Shown here in pieces: positions 36,841 through 49,070 of a stretch of DNA of 64,000 nt. The notes beneath the pieces are model-generated. The model was not told where the DNA came from. It made no database searches and saw only the letters and a list, made by a program, of their open reading frames with translations. The position numbers and the translations under genes are program-made. The DNA comes from Apostichopus japonicus (taxonomy: Eukaryota > Echinodermata > Holothuroidea > Aspidochirotida > Stichopodidae): positions 3,472,001 through 3,536,000 of the forward strand of contig NC_092568.1 in NCBI RefSeq assembly GCF_037975245.1. The letters are read 5' to 3'. Within the stretch, counting starts at the first letter, position 1. Each line of letters starts with the position of its first letter.

Positions 36841-39330
36841 TATACAGTGTGAAGCAGAGCTATTCAAGCTAGATATACGCACTCGTTGACATTGACATTG
36901 ACAGTGTGTGGTGTGTAGGTCTATATAGTTTATTATGCCATTATTATATTACCTTAGCCTACCACGTTGGATTCGTGTGCACCATATAGACTGTAAGAGA
37001 AGAGCGATGGCGTACTTGTTTTCCACGGCGATATTTAACAAAGGTAGTTATTTTTCTGAGTCAGTATCAGGCATCTGATCATTTCAAGGTAACGAATGTG
37101 ATGAATGATTTAACTTGTATGTGTTAGTAAACTATATGATGCCATAGCCTAAGGTATATGCCAATAGAAGCCATAATTAATGAATTGGTATAATGCTTTC
37201 TATATAGAACTAATGCATAAAATTCATGTAGCTCTACAATCAGTGCAGTGCGCACTGTTTTCTCAAGAAGACCAAAAAACATTAGCAATATTGGAGACTA
37301 CGCACAGGGACGTAGCTAAGGCCATGATGATAAGGGGGGGGGGGGGGGGGTGGGTGTAGTGGCTGAAATTTCAACTGCATGGGTTTTGAAGCCAGAAAAT
37401 TCCGACTGCTGCCTTGTACCCCCCCCCCTCCCCCCCCCCCGCGCTACTCGTCAGCGATACGGTCAGTCAGAAACCCCATCTTTTGCCACTGTACTTTTGT
37501 TCCGAACTTTGGCGATACATTTGCACCCCCTGGCCCTCACTTCACAAACCTATTAATCGCAAATAAGCAACCGAGTATAAGTTATCTGTTTGAAGGCTAC
37601 ATAGACTACTAACTACAAAACCTATGTTACTGCAACAAATTATATTCGACGACATAGTGAATTACCAAAAAATAACAATCTGCCTATCATCTTCGTCAAG
37701 GACCAATATAGGTCTTAGAAATTAGTATAATTAAAAACATACTGTAAAAACATACATTTTTCAGTAGTTGCGGTTCTCACGCAGGCCTTCATATTAATTC
37801 GATATGGACAAATTCGGTGGTGATATACTCCAACCCGTATTAACTAATAAACTGATAGTTAAGTATGCTCTAAGATGAATAGACAAAGTTCGCAGATAAA
37901 ACAACTACAACCGTGACTTAAACTAGTAGTGTTTTCTTGGCAGCCATATGCATATAAAATAGCTGTAAAGCTGTAAATTTTAGTCAGTCTAACTCTGCCA
38001 ATGCGAAACCGTAGCCGGGAAATATTCCTAGGGCGGGGAGGAAATATCCCTAGGGCGGGGAGGAACATATACTAAGTATCGCCCACGTGTTACATACACC
38101 AAATTATTTACCCACTATTTTTTAAAGAAAGTGCAACCCTCGATGGTGGTAAAATCGAGAGGTTTCTCAACATTATGGATTTCTCGGCCACTGTACAATT
38201 GAGATAATCAGTTGTAACTAGTTAAACCTCGCCTAGGGCCCAATGGAAGTTGGAAAGCCGATACTTTGAAGAATATAGTTCGTACAACAAACCAGAATGC
38301 AAAATGCATTGAGGTTTCGATGACTTCAGTGCAATAGACTTCTGGTCGTTAGTACTAGCGTTTTCAATAGAAATGGCACAATTTTTTTGATACAATAACA
38401 CTACAATGGCATGACAAACACAGGCCAGTATACTGTACTTGGCTATACACACCTCCACCAAAAACAATAGGGGTATTGTTCTTAACGTTATGAATCCACA
38501 CACCAAGTGTTATAGGTATCCACGGTTCCCATCGTTAGATATCATGTAAAAGGTGTTTCAGAGTTTGACCTCTGGTGACCTCTACGGAGATTTGACCTCC
38601 AAGGCAACAGGATTCTTGTACACAATAGAGCAAATCCATATACCATGTATGAGAAGTATCCATGATTTCTACCATGAGAAATCATGTTGTGAGGGTTTTC
38701 AGGCCTCGACAAATAATTTTTTAAAGTACTCGCTATTTGGCGACCGTGACTCAAATTCTACTCGCCAAATTTCACTCGCCACTAGGCCTATAATTGCTGC
38801 TCAAGTCTCCATGGTACAGATCTTCAACATCAATACTTTAGGTAAAAAAAGATTAGGCGCTAAGGCAGATGCATGGTGGTATGTAATTGTACATTGGAAA
38901 ATTGTGTTTCAGTACAGTATGAAGTGTATTCTTTTTCCAACAAAAGGAAGTGATGAACAAAGTAAAACAGGACGCAGAATCATAAATAAGCAGCTATGCC
39001 TACTGTAGTGTCTCAAACAATTAAAATATGCTGAAACTGGTGGAAACTACTACACAAATTGAATCAACAGCCGATCCAGACAAAAGCTTGTGAACTCATT
39101 GCCAAACTAAGACCACAATTAAAAATAGAACATCTGTAAAAAATACCTACAAAGATAGCTTGGCTTCTGTTACATTAGGGCTACTCTATATCTCACTAGG
39201 CATATACTATACAGAAACTAGGTGTACGGGTATATGGTTGGCCACAGTGGACAAAATTCGGGAATTTATGCCGACATATGTTCGATTTAATGCTGACATT
39301 AATGATTCTGAGCCAATCAGGAGGCAGTTT
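36841..39330. other. Gene-free stretch
   Basis: No supported exon. It contains poly-G and poly-C tracts (37335-37350, 37421-37440) in what looks like a fragment of a short element starting CAGGGACGTAGCTAAGG (37306). A 20-bp tandem duplication of CCTAGGGCGGGGAGGAA lies at about 38025-38065. A 151-residue frame at 38553-39008 resembles nothing I know and overlaps antisense frames. Confidence 0.45.
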
Positions 39331-39440
39331 TATATGTCTACATAAAATCGATTTTATGTAGACATATATTCGATTTAAAGCTAACATATATTCGATTTAA
39401 TGGTGAGATATATTCGATTTAATGGTGAGATATATTCGAT
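39331..39440. repeat. 38-bp perfect palindrome plus three 22-bp tandem repeats
   Basis: 39331-39368 is a perfect inverted repeat centred on ATCGAT (arm TATATGTCTACATAAAATC). It runs directly into repeats of ATATATTCGATTTAATGGTGAG (about 39365-39440). These lie just before the TATA-like box of the intact Ig gene. Confidence 0.9.
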
Positions 39441-39441
39441 A

Positions 39442-39449
39442 TATATAAA
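39442..39449 (+). promoter_or_regulatory. Candidate TATA box of the intact Ig gene
   Basis: TATATAAA lies 75 bp upstream of the ATG at 39524. If used, the start site would be near 39475 with a 5' UTR of about 50 bases. The alternative is a 5' intron ending at the good acceptor TTTATTTCAG (39494). The element lies at the edge of the duplicated block and is absent from the upstream copy. Confidence 0.35.
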
Positions 39450-39523
39450 CAAAGTTGAGACACTTTCTTATCTGAAAATGTTAATTTATTTCAGAATGTT
39501 GTGATCGCAAGTCCTCAACTGCT

Positions 39524-42500
39524 ATGAAGATACCATTCTTCTTGACAATCCTTTCACATATACTGGCTCAATCAGGTAGGTATTATCTATTATCTATCCA
39601 TCTGTCCGCCGTGTGTATGTTTAGCTACAACGCGTACTAAACACCGCCGCACGTCTCGTTACTAGAACTCGGAAATATTAACACATTACCCCTACCATGA
39701 TCGAACTCCACTGGCTCCCGATACGTGAACGATTCAACTACAAACTACTTCTGATGGTGTTCAAATGTATGCACAATGTAGGACCAAGCTACCTCACCAA
39801 CTTGTTTCAGCTCCGACCATCATCCACACGCTCATTTCGCTCTAATTCATCGCTGATGTTACTCATCCCTAGAGTAAAAACACAGACTTACGGCTTGAGA
39901 ACGTTCGCATCCAGTGCACCTTGCCTCTGGAACTCACTTCCTGAACATGTTAAAATGTGCAATACTGTGAACGGATTAAAAACAGCTCTCAATACATACT
40001 TTTTCACCAAAGCATATATGTTATAATTGTTATTATTATGTTAAGCACTACAAGAATTATTTCATAGATTGTTTGGCGCTATATAAAAATTATGTATTAT
40101 TATTATTGTATTCTTTTGGCTGTCAGCATGCGAGATCTACTCTGTCAAGTTTTCATATGTGCAGTCTATAGACAATTAAACACATCGTACTTTCAAAGCT
40201 GCCGATTTGCAAATTGCTCATTAGATTCGAGTACGGTCCGAGTCAGAGAGCAGCTTGTCCAAAATTAATGGGTTCAAACTGGTCGGAGTCAAAAAGGATC
40301 GGGAGTGCAGACCTTCACGAGGTTATGTCAAAGTCTGAGCTATATGGACTTAGAAGACTGTTTACAGTCGAAAGTTAACTTTTCAGGACCATCTCTGCCC
40401 AGAACTATTCTTATGTCATATATGATATATGCTATATTCTTCAGTGAAACAAAGTGAGGCATCCTTTCCTTTTTGTTACCCATGCAGGTATAGCCTAATA
40501 ATCAGCAAGAAATAAGGCTTGAAAGTAAACCAATTAATAGCTTTTCAAAACTTTTTAAGAATTGTTTCTCATATTTTTTCAAAGGTATTATAGCTACCAC
40601 CAATGACTTCCTTAATTCATAAGCATAATTCATAATGTGAGTGTGTGTTTATGATTGCAAGTTTAAGGTAGTCATTTTATCCCATCGTAAGTGATTTGTA
40701 CGGAACGTCAGGTTACTGAGGTCAGGTGTTTTACTTGCCTACAATCGTTTCTTTACAGAAAGCAGCGTTCTTTTGTGTAACCCGCAACAATATGTACACA
40801 TTCATCAACAAGGAACGATTTACTGCAGCGTGTCTGAGCCTATATACGGCTTCTACTGGTATTTTGAAGATAACCCACAATCCATAATAACAATGTTGGA
40901 AGACAGTCAGGCCGGGCCTAGGAGTAATACATTAAAGATTGCTCGCAATGGATCTCTGATATTCAGCAACGTTTCCCTGAGTGACGAAGGACAGTTTAGA
41001 GTCGATGCTATTCTTGACGCTGGTGGCGATGTATCCGCCTACATTGATCTTGTTGTAATAGGTAAGTAATGTATACAGGCTATACTGTTATAGAGAAATA
41101 TGTCTAAGCAGATGCGAAAGTACCCCACCCAAACTTGAGTTTATAATTACCCTTTCATTGTTTCCATTTGACATGAAGTCGTTTTAAGGAATAGTCCATC
41201 TGTTTCTTAGCTTAATGCTTTGCCAAAGGACCGTCATTGCCAACTGCCAAACATTAAAGGAAGGTTTCCAAAGTTTTAATTCCGATTCGGTACTCCATAT
41301 TGATTACGTTGTAAATCATTTAGGTACTTGTGTGCTGTTGGAATATGTTTTGAAAAGAAAGTCGATGAATCCAGTTCCCTGTGTTACGTTGGAATGCGAG
41401 AGGTCTCGATAACTAATTTTTAACTAGACACAAGCCTGGGTTCGTTTTTGAGAGGAACACAGACAAAATGACGAGTTTAGAGAATTTAAATGAGAACGTA
41501 AACTATATTGAACAATGGAGTTTGAACTAACAACAACAAATGGTAATTACAAATATTCGCAAAGTGCCCTTTGATGTCGGTGCCCCCCAGATTAAAAGTG
41601 CTTCCGCCGCCCTTATATTCGTGGTTTCATTCAAATATACATGGTATGAACTTAAAACTGTCCTGATTTTAATTCGAATACATCCTCGTATTAATTCGAA
41701 TGTCAACGTATATTAAATCTTGAGATGACAAGAAGGCTTTGTAATACCATCTTAACTAATGTTAGTATTAGTTAATCCATGATCATTGAAGATTAGGAAG
41801 TCCACTTTTAATATAGGTGGAGTCAGGCCGAAGTTTGAACACAGACTTGTATAGCTGCAAGGAGCATGTTTGGATTTCAAGCGGCAAGGATGGAGGCTTT
41901 TAGGTGATAAGAAGGGTTGTCTTTGCTCTTCCTAAACAACATATTTGTAAGTGCTCATGTTGCCCTCGTTTAAATTACTTTAAAAAAATGCCCGATCAAA
42001 GACCACCCTTTTTATCACCTAAAGGTCTCCATCCTTGACGCCAGAAATCCAAACTTGCTCCTTGCAGCTATACAAATTCCGTAGTTCCAAAGTTGGTGGG
42101 GAGGTACCCCAGGGTAAAAACCGGAGCCAATGATCATAACGACAAATTGAGTGAAAATCGATATATTTGTTGCTGTTGCTATAACTCAAAGGAAAAACAT
42201 TGAATTGACAATGCACTTTCAGGTAGCATGGTAAGTCAAGTTCTACCAAGATATGTGGTTACCATGGGAGCCGAGATAAGACGTCACGTGGTTAAAGGCC
42301 AAAGGTAGTATAATGAGTGGAATTTTGTGTCCAAGACTCATCCTAAACGGCTGGGCCGATTCTCTTCACATATAGTGGGAAGGTATACTCAGTACTTGAA
42401 CCTTTTTGTCTCGCAGGCCCCAGGAACCAAAGGTCAAAGGTGATATTCAGTGAAATCGTCTTCTGAAAAAGTTGTGTTATACTAATTAACTCCAAGGGGA

Positions 42501-45500
42501 ACATTTAATTAACATGGAACCTTCAGCGGTGAATTTGTTCATTTGATATCAGGGTTTGCTGGCGATGAGATATGCAACTCCGTGGATTGCTCTCTTGTTT
42601 GTATTAAGTAATGCTAGTGGAGTTAGAATGGGAAAAGGGCGGGATTGGATACGTGTTCCAGTAATACCAAGTATCAAAGATTGCTTTATGGGCATAACCA
42701 TGAGACATGACCTTTAAAGAACTTCTCTTCTGTCTTTTAGATGAGAACTAGGAGGCAACCCAAACATAGATGAGATCTGAAGAAGCTATTTCGGAATTGT
42801 ATATTTATATAAATATAAAAGTCAAGGGTGAATGTGAGATGTTTAAATATGGGAGAGTGAATTTATCCAAACGTGTTACTATTGGCAACAGGGTCTCCCT
42901 GATTTAAATTTATTTTCAAAATCCTTCCCTCCATCGATGAAGTAAACTAAGCTTTCCGGTTATCAGTAATCACAGACTAATACCCATCTTCTTCAGGTTA
43001 AAGAAATTATTTCTGTCATGAGATTCAAATAGATACTCGCTTATCCGCGTGTATACTTCGACTTAATAATTTAATAATATATTCGATATAAAACTAGTTT
43101 AAATTCATACGAATGCGATTGGCTGTTTTAATACGCGTAGGAAGCTCCACTTCAGCTATACCGGGTATGCTGCCCTCGCAGACGCGTCTAGATATGCGAC
43201 ACTAGACAGCTAGCTAACCAGCGAAATGACGAGAAAAAGACAGGAGTACGGTTCTGTAAACTGTATTGAGATTCCTCACTCATGTTATCGCGGTAAAACT
43301 GAAATAAAAGGATATGATAAACTTGAATAATAATGATGCTAAATACAACACTATGAATGTTTTAAATGAAAGATTATAACGGTGAACTTCGAACTTGCCA
43401 TAGGCCAAATGAAGCTCACCACAGTACAATATTCTACACTGAATAACTATAATGTGATGAGAGTCGAATAACTCTGGAGTTTAATTAATTCTCTTAACTT
43501 GTCTTAAGAAGAATAATTAATGAAGTTTACTAAAGAACAAATAGAGTATCAAATGAGCAAAAACTATTATGATTAATTAGTAACATCAATCCATCTCAAC
43601 GAACGGCAATTACGTAACGTAAGTAATACGCAACTCTGATAGGAACATGAATATGTAAGCAAACACATAGTAGAACAGGGGTAAGGTAATTGAAACCCAA
43701 GTGTAACTAAATAAATATTAACTTAATCAAGTCACAAGTAAATATATATATAGTTATGGAGTCGCCCATATTTAATAAACAACAAAATATGTGCAAACCT
43801 GCAATCGAGGTAAATACTTCTTAATTGGAAAACAAATACATTAATTATGTCTAATTAACAATCTCAATAAACTGACATGTGCATGGTAAGCAAGGTAGTA
43901 CAATAATTAACCTAACAAATAAGACAAAGAGAAAACTTACAGATTATAATTGAGCCAGGTCGAAAACGTTAGCTAATGAAACTGTGTACGATATGTAAGG
44001 CGGATGCGGTTTTGCCTACTATAATGCTGAAAACAGAATGATGTCTATAATGAAAAGCAACACAGGTCTCTGAGAAAAGAAATAAGTGTGAATCTCCCAT
44101 TACCCAGAGACCCTCCTCATGTGTGGTCAGGGAGAAAGTTTAACAACAACTCTTCCATCCTGACTTGCCCCCTGCTGACCTATCATAACAGAGCTGTGCT
44201 ATGAAGTTACAGATAGCTCAAACTGATCTGACCAAAGAGCAGGCAGCAGAGCGAAAGATAAGAAGAGTCACAGGTGGCCTGCTTAATGAAGTATAAACAA
44301 TAACATGTGTAGTACAGTGTAAACTGAATCCCTGTGAAAATGAATAAGTACTGAAAACAGGACTACCTGCCCGATAGGCGATAAAAAAAAAAACATTTAC
44401 TTGAATGGCAGAATACCGGGCCAGTATCGGGTTGACGCTATCTTAAATACTGGTGGCGATGTATCCACCTTCATATATGTACTTGTCGTAGGTTAGTACT
44501 TCTATGTTGATGATGCATATCAGGCTCATAAGCAGGAGGGGGGGGGGGGGGAGTGGTCCGGACGAACTCCCATGCAGCATCCATGATCCGCTTCGGATAG
44601 GATTTTGTAGTTGCGTGATAAGACTATTTGGGGTTTTAATAACAAAGAAAGACTTTCATCACTAGCGCCGCTACACATTCATTATTATAGTCCACTACTG
44701 CTTGGATACAAGGTAGTTGACGTGTTTGCAGTACAGCAACCAAGGAGGATGGACCTGCAGAGTGTCATATTCAGATCGACTATGTTAAACCTTTATATTA
44801 TATAAAATACTGCCGAGTACTTGCCACGGGGGGGGGGGGGTGGGGGTACGATTGGATATGTCCTTCCGTTAATCCGCGACTGGTTCTTTACCTTTGCAGC
44901 TCTTGGATTCTTTCTATTCATGCGATATTCCTTCTAGGTCTCTATATCGAAACGGCTTTTTCTCTATAATTTTGGTAAAATCCATAAAATTGTGAAATAT
45001 TTTTTTTTTGGGGGGGGGGGCAAGAAGGAAGGCTTTTCCAGACCCGTGCCCACAGGAGTTAGTAATTAAAATGGTCCACTTTTCATTGTAAAAGCTGCAC
45101 GAGGGCCTGAATATATTGTGACAATGGACGTGCCATTCACACTCTCGTGTGAGACTTTGTACCTTAATTGCAAACCTGGGTATACCAAACACAATGTTGT
45201 GCATGTCGAAATATGTGATTTTGGAACTATGGGAGTCAACGAAATACAGGGAACAACAAAATCACAGACAGATGATTACATAAGAGAAAGTTGTTATTTT
45301 TTATCACACGTCATATTTTACTCACAACTAAAGTGAGAATGCTTAATAAAAGAAAAGAAATTGGAAGAATGCAATTAGATGTTTATAAATACGTTATGTA
45401 AAAGAAATCACGTTAAGTCAGAAACAATAAGCAACATGTTACAAACAAAATACTAAAATTTTTACTATATGTTTGAACAGCTAAACGATCAGTTTAAAAA

Positions 45501-47609
45501 TACATCCGAAATCCCCTTTCCAACGGATTTAGAATGGGTTTATTACTTTCTGAAATGATCTATTTCTGATGTTCTTTCTTTTTTAGTTCCCACAACACAG
45601 ATGTATCCCAAAATAGATGGTTGCCAGGGTGATGATTGCCGTTTGTTTCGGAATGGTGAACTCAATTTGACATGTACAATGATTGGACGACCGGCAGTGA
45701 ATCTTACTTGGTACAATGAAATTGCGGAGGCGCCAGTGACGGACGCCACTGAACAGAGTTACAAGGACCCATTCTCAGATATGTTTGTGTCTTCTTCTAC
45801 CATCAGTGTAAAGATAGATATCGAAAACGTACACAACTTGACATGTTTCCCACGAGGTTTATCAGTTCCCGAAATGACAAAGAACGCGTCGGTTCTTTTG
45901 ATGGGACCTACAAATCTTGATAATGTATACAGGACCAAATACCTTAATATTAATGAAGACACTAGTTATAATGAGCTGCTACAAAATAGTTGTGATAGAA
46001 GAACAATGTTTATTCAAAGAGCAGAACCAAGTGGCGAGACCATTAAAATGGCAGATAGATACGATGATCATGGTCCACTTGTACTTACGTCAATGTGTCC
46101 TGAGAATAATACTTACACAAGAACTTCGATTAAGTTGCTTCGTTACAAAACACCAGATGACAGTAGTGCATCATTCGTTGAACAGTGTCAAAGTAAAGAC
46201 AACTGCATTATTGCTGCTGACGATGGTAACGCAATCTTGACATGTGCTGTCAATAACACTCGTCCTGCAGCAGAAATCTCATGGAAAGTACTCAACAGTA
46301 GTATTTCGATCATCAATATGATAGCTTCCTCGTCATGTATCTCCGATGAATGCAATTCATCTGTGACTATCCGAGTTAAAGTTATCAGCTATCACGGACT
46401 AATCGAGTATCCGCAATGTCTGAAGTGTCTTGTTACTCTCCCGGGATCTGGGTTTAGACATGAGTCGAATGTTACATTACAACTGAAAGGTAAGAAGATG
46501 TTACTGAGTGACAACATATTTAAGGGAAAAGTTAACTTGCTGTAGTATATGACCCCGAAGGCGCTGTCGACAGTTTCACGTCCTAAGAACTGAAAAAAAG
46601 TCAAATCAGAAATATATCGAAAAAGCAATGAACAGAGGAATACAGTAGAAAGTAAACAATGCAATACAAAACATATTTAATCATACGTATTCTAACTTCA
46701 AGACCACACTTACCGTCATAAACCCAACCCACGACCAGCTCTCCCCTCCCCAACCCATTCCAACCCACTGCTTACAATATCGATAGGTAAATGATGCAAC
46801 ATTAAGATCGATCACAAGAGATTAAGAGACTCATACAGCTTCGTGGTATGATCACCAGGTTTGAACAAAGAAAGGTGGCGAATAACTCTTTTGGCCAGCT
46901 TATGGGGGTAGAATGTTCTTGTGGAACAATACTTAAGATGAGGATAAACAAGAGTGAGGTAAATTGTAAGAAGAATACCTTTTGGTAAAAGGAATGTCTT
47001 AATCTGCCAATTACACCAATATTTTTGAAGATATATGACTGATGTGCTCGTGCCAAATAAGCTTACAGTAAATTATAACACCAAGAAATGTAACACTTTT
47101 GGCGGGGTCAAGCATATTACAATGAAACGTTTGTGTCTCGACACGGCGAGGGACGGAATTTTGACTTACTTTTTGATATTTTCTTTCAATGTTTAGAAAA
47201 GATATTTGGGAACGTTCTTTTTTAAATTTCATAAGCTTCAATTAGTAAGTTATGCTACAAACCAAAAGTGAATGTTTCTTATTGAATTAACATCTATATT
47301 CAAGTTTGTGGTTGATCAGTTTTGGCTCTTACCCAGTTATTAGGTACAATGATGACGTAATTGGTGTTTCGTTATTTATTCGCAGCAACTACCAGTGTAG
47401 TTACCACCAGCGAAGATACAAGTAGCACCTCGGTCACGACAAACATCCCCACTACACCGACTACACCAGACTGTCCATCTCACGCCGGAATTATCGTTAT
47501 TCTTAGTATGTTAGCGGTGATTGAATTCATTATCATCATTGTCTTTATCAGAAAAAGAACACTCTTCAGAGAAAGTATGAAAAGAGAAGCCATTGGACCA
47601 TCTCTGTAG
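39524..47609 (+). CDS. Type I membrane protein with three Ig-like domains (intact paralogue)
   Basis: Four coding exons, all split in phase 1: 39524-39575, 40759-41061, 45587-46489 and 47386-47609, predicting 493 residues. Residues 1-17 (MKIPFFLTILSHILAQS) form the signal peptide. Residues 18-118 are a V-like domain with Cys40 and Trp51, but the strand F motif is DEGQFRV where D-x-G-x-Y-x-C is usual, so the canonical disulfide is missing, as in CD2- and CEACAM-type N-terminal domains. Residues 119-419 hold two more Ig-like domains (LNLTC..VNLTWY..HNLTC, and AILTC..ISWKV..YPQCLKC) with many N-glycosylation sites. A Thr/Ser-rich stalk (420-448), a helix at about 453-474 and a 19-residue basic tail without Tyr motifs follow. 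It is probably a cell-surface recognition or adhesion protein; the ligand is unknown. All splice phases agree and the paralogue supports every boundary. Confidence 0.85.
39622..40110 (+). mobile_element. CR1-like LINE 3' end in intron 1 of downstream Ig copy
   Basis: The frame 39697-40026 contains MIELHWLPIRERFNYKLLLM, then PSYLTNLFQLR, then PCLWNSLPEHVKMCNTVN. Upstream LQRVLNTAARLVTRTRKY is in frame apart from one TAA. It ends in an ATT-repeat tail. It is orthologous in position to 3899-4388, so the insertion predates the gene duplication. Confidence 0.8.
41555..41614 (-). mobile_element. Isolated end of MITE family D
   Basis: About 60 bp matching the first 60 bp of family D in reverse (..AAAAGTGCTTCCGCCGCCCTT). 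No second terminus is nearby, so it is a truncated copy. It is absent from intron 2 of the upstream Ig copy. Confidence 0.7.
41995..44400. other. Intron 2 sequence unique to the downstream Ig copy
   Basis: A/T-rich with no supported exon or complete transposon. A stretch near 43030-43150 with ATTCGATATA and GATTGGCTG resembles similar A/T-rich sequence at 6290-6540 and 39200-39430. Confidence 0.45.
44405..44491 (+). pseudogene. Truncated relic of the V-like Ig exon
   Basis: Reads GQYRVDAILNTGGDVSTFIY then VLVV and a GTTAGT donor, against GQFRVDAILDAGGDVSAYID..LVVI|GTAAGT in exon 2. Only the last third of the exon survives and it has no acceptor. It shows that the gene once had, or briefly gained, an extra V-like exon in intron 2. 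Confidence 0.75.
45075..45336 (+). pseudogene. Possible relic or alternative lectin-like exon in intron 2
   Basis: An open frame (AARGPEYIVTMDVPFTLSCE, TLYLNCKPGYTKHNVVHVEI, CDFGTMG..) resembles the C-E-x-x-x-L-x-L-x-C-x-x-G-x-x-I pattern of galactose/rhamnose-binding (SUEL-type) lectin domains. A weak acceptor (TTGTAAAAG) precedes it; no good donor is seen before the stop at 45334-45336. The upstream copy keeps the frame but has lost a Cys. The domain match is a guess from one motif. Confidence 0.3.
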
Positions 47610-47965
47610 CTTTCGACATCATCAGAGATCTTGAGTATAAGTCACCGCTCACATCGAATGTCTCTTCTCACGTTGCAATTAATATGATTGCAATAATTAT
47701 TAGCCATTTTCTTGCCAAAATCTTAAGCAGTGTCACCATTAGTCTCCATTTGAACCATTTAATCTCACACACCACTGTTTGCACTGAATCACATGTGTTC
47801 CACTTCTATGTCGTTTGATTATCCATTACATTGTTGATGTAATGTAATGTTGTCACACTGGACCATTGTTAGGACTCCAGTATGTGTGCTATTTATAATA
47901 CACCCTATACAAAATACATATAGCAAATAATTTTTTATGAACTAATAATTTAATAACACATTTAC

Positions 47966-48600
47966 ATGACGCCCTATGAGAATTTTAACTCTTTTCATAA
48001 CACTTCGGTTCAGATTCTTCAAAATCGTGCAGCTAGATTATTCCTGGGGTGTGGGCTTCGGGATGTGCATGTTACATATATTTTTGCTGAATTAAAGGTG
48101 GCTAAATGTTCGTCAACGTGCATTTTATTTCAGGAATATTCTAATGTAAATATGTGTCTACGGCCTGGCTTCAGATTACCTTACTGATTCTACTATTCTA
48201 CTGAGATATAGCCATTGATACAGAACTAGATCTAGATGCTCTAATAATGTTTTACTTGCTCCTGTTAGATCTGGGAATGGTAAAAGGTCCTTAAAATTTT
48301 CTGGAGGCAGGTCGTGGAACAGTCTTTCCCCAAATTTGAAATGCTTGCCAAATGTTAATATTTTTAAACGCAATATGAAAACTTACATATTTTGTTTAGA
48401 TGTCTGATATTTGTTTGTCTATCTTTTTGCCGTCCTTTTTGTGCTTTTGGATGTTTACCGTTTTACTACTGCATAATATTGTATATTTATTTTGTATTGA
48501 AGGCTCCCTTGGAAGCAGTGCTTTTGCACTGAGCAAGACTACTCGCATTAAATATGACAATAAAAAAAGAAGGATAACAAAGGACCCTTTGTAAAAAAAA
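47966..48600 (+). pseudogene. LINE fragment, RT C-terminal region
   Basis: NTSVQILQNRAARLFLGCGL is the QNRAAR motif downstream of the RT domain in Jockey/CR1-type LINEs. After a frame change, LKFSGGRSWNSLSPNLK matches the F-SGG-x-x-WNSLP motif at the end. An A-rich stretch follows (about 48555-48605). Its 5' end coincides with the right breakpoint of the Ig gene duplication. Confidence 0.7.
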
Positions 48601-49070
48601 AAACAGAATAAATAGCGATGGCTCTTTGGATGCATGCCCAAAGTGACCTCAATGATGAAGAAAATAAATAAAAATCAGGTAGATAATAGTTCTCTATTAA
48701 TATAGGAACTGTTCTTCTAGCTCACCCACGAGGTATTATGGGGGATGGAAGTATGTCACTTTTGCATATTTTAATGGAGCGATGTTATTTTTCATCAAAT
48801 AACTGCATGATCATGAGAAACAACCCGTAACCCTCTCATACCTTAAACAACCTTCAAAACAACTGATGAAAAACATCTGTTACTGCTATGTGCATGACCA
48901 TTGTTAAGTAGCCAAGCGATAGTACAATGTCAAGTATGCAGATAATGGTATCTATAAACTTTGTCATTTGTGTTTTCCGAAGCTAAGAATTTTCCCTTTT
49001 GTTATATATGTAATTATGTATTACCAGTATAAACGCGACAGGTTAATACAGGGTTGGGTTTGCTTTCTAG

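Larger units (their letters stand above)
39450..48008 (+). repeat. Duplicated block, downstream copy
   Basis: Collinear with 3733-9707 in direct orientation, about 36 kb apart. Intron 2 carries about 3.1 kb (about 41995-45140) with no counterpart upstream. The right edge coincides with the start of a LINE fragment. Confidence 0.85.

Noticed and set aside
38553-39008. 151-residue plus-strand frame
   Set aside because: No domain, no splice or promoter support, and an antisense frame of similar quality overlaps it.
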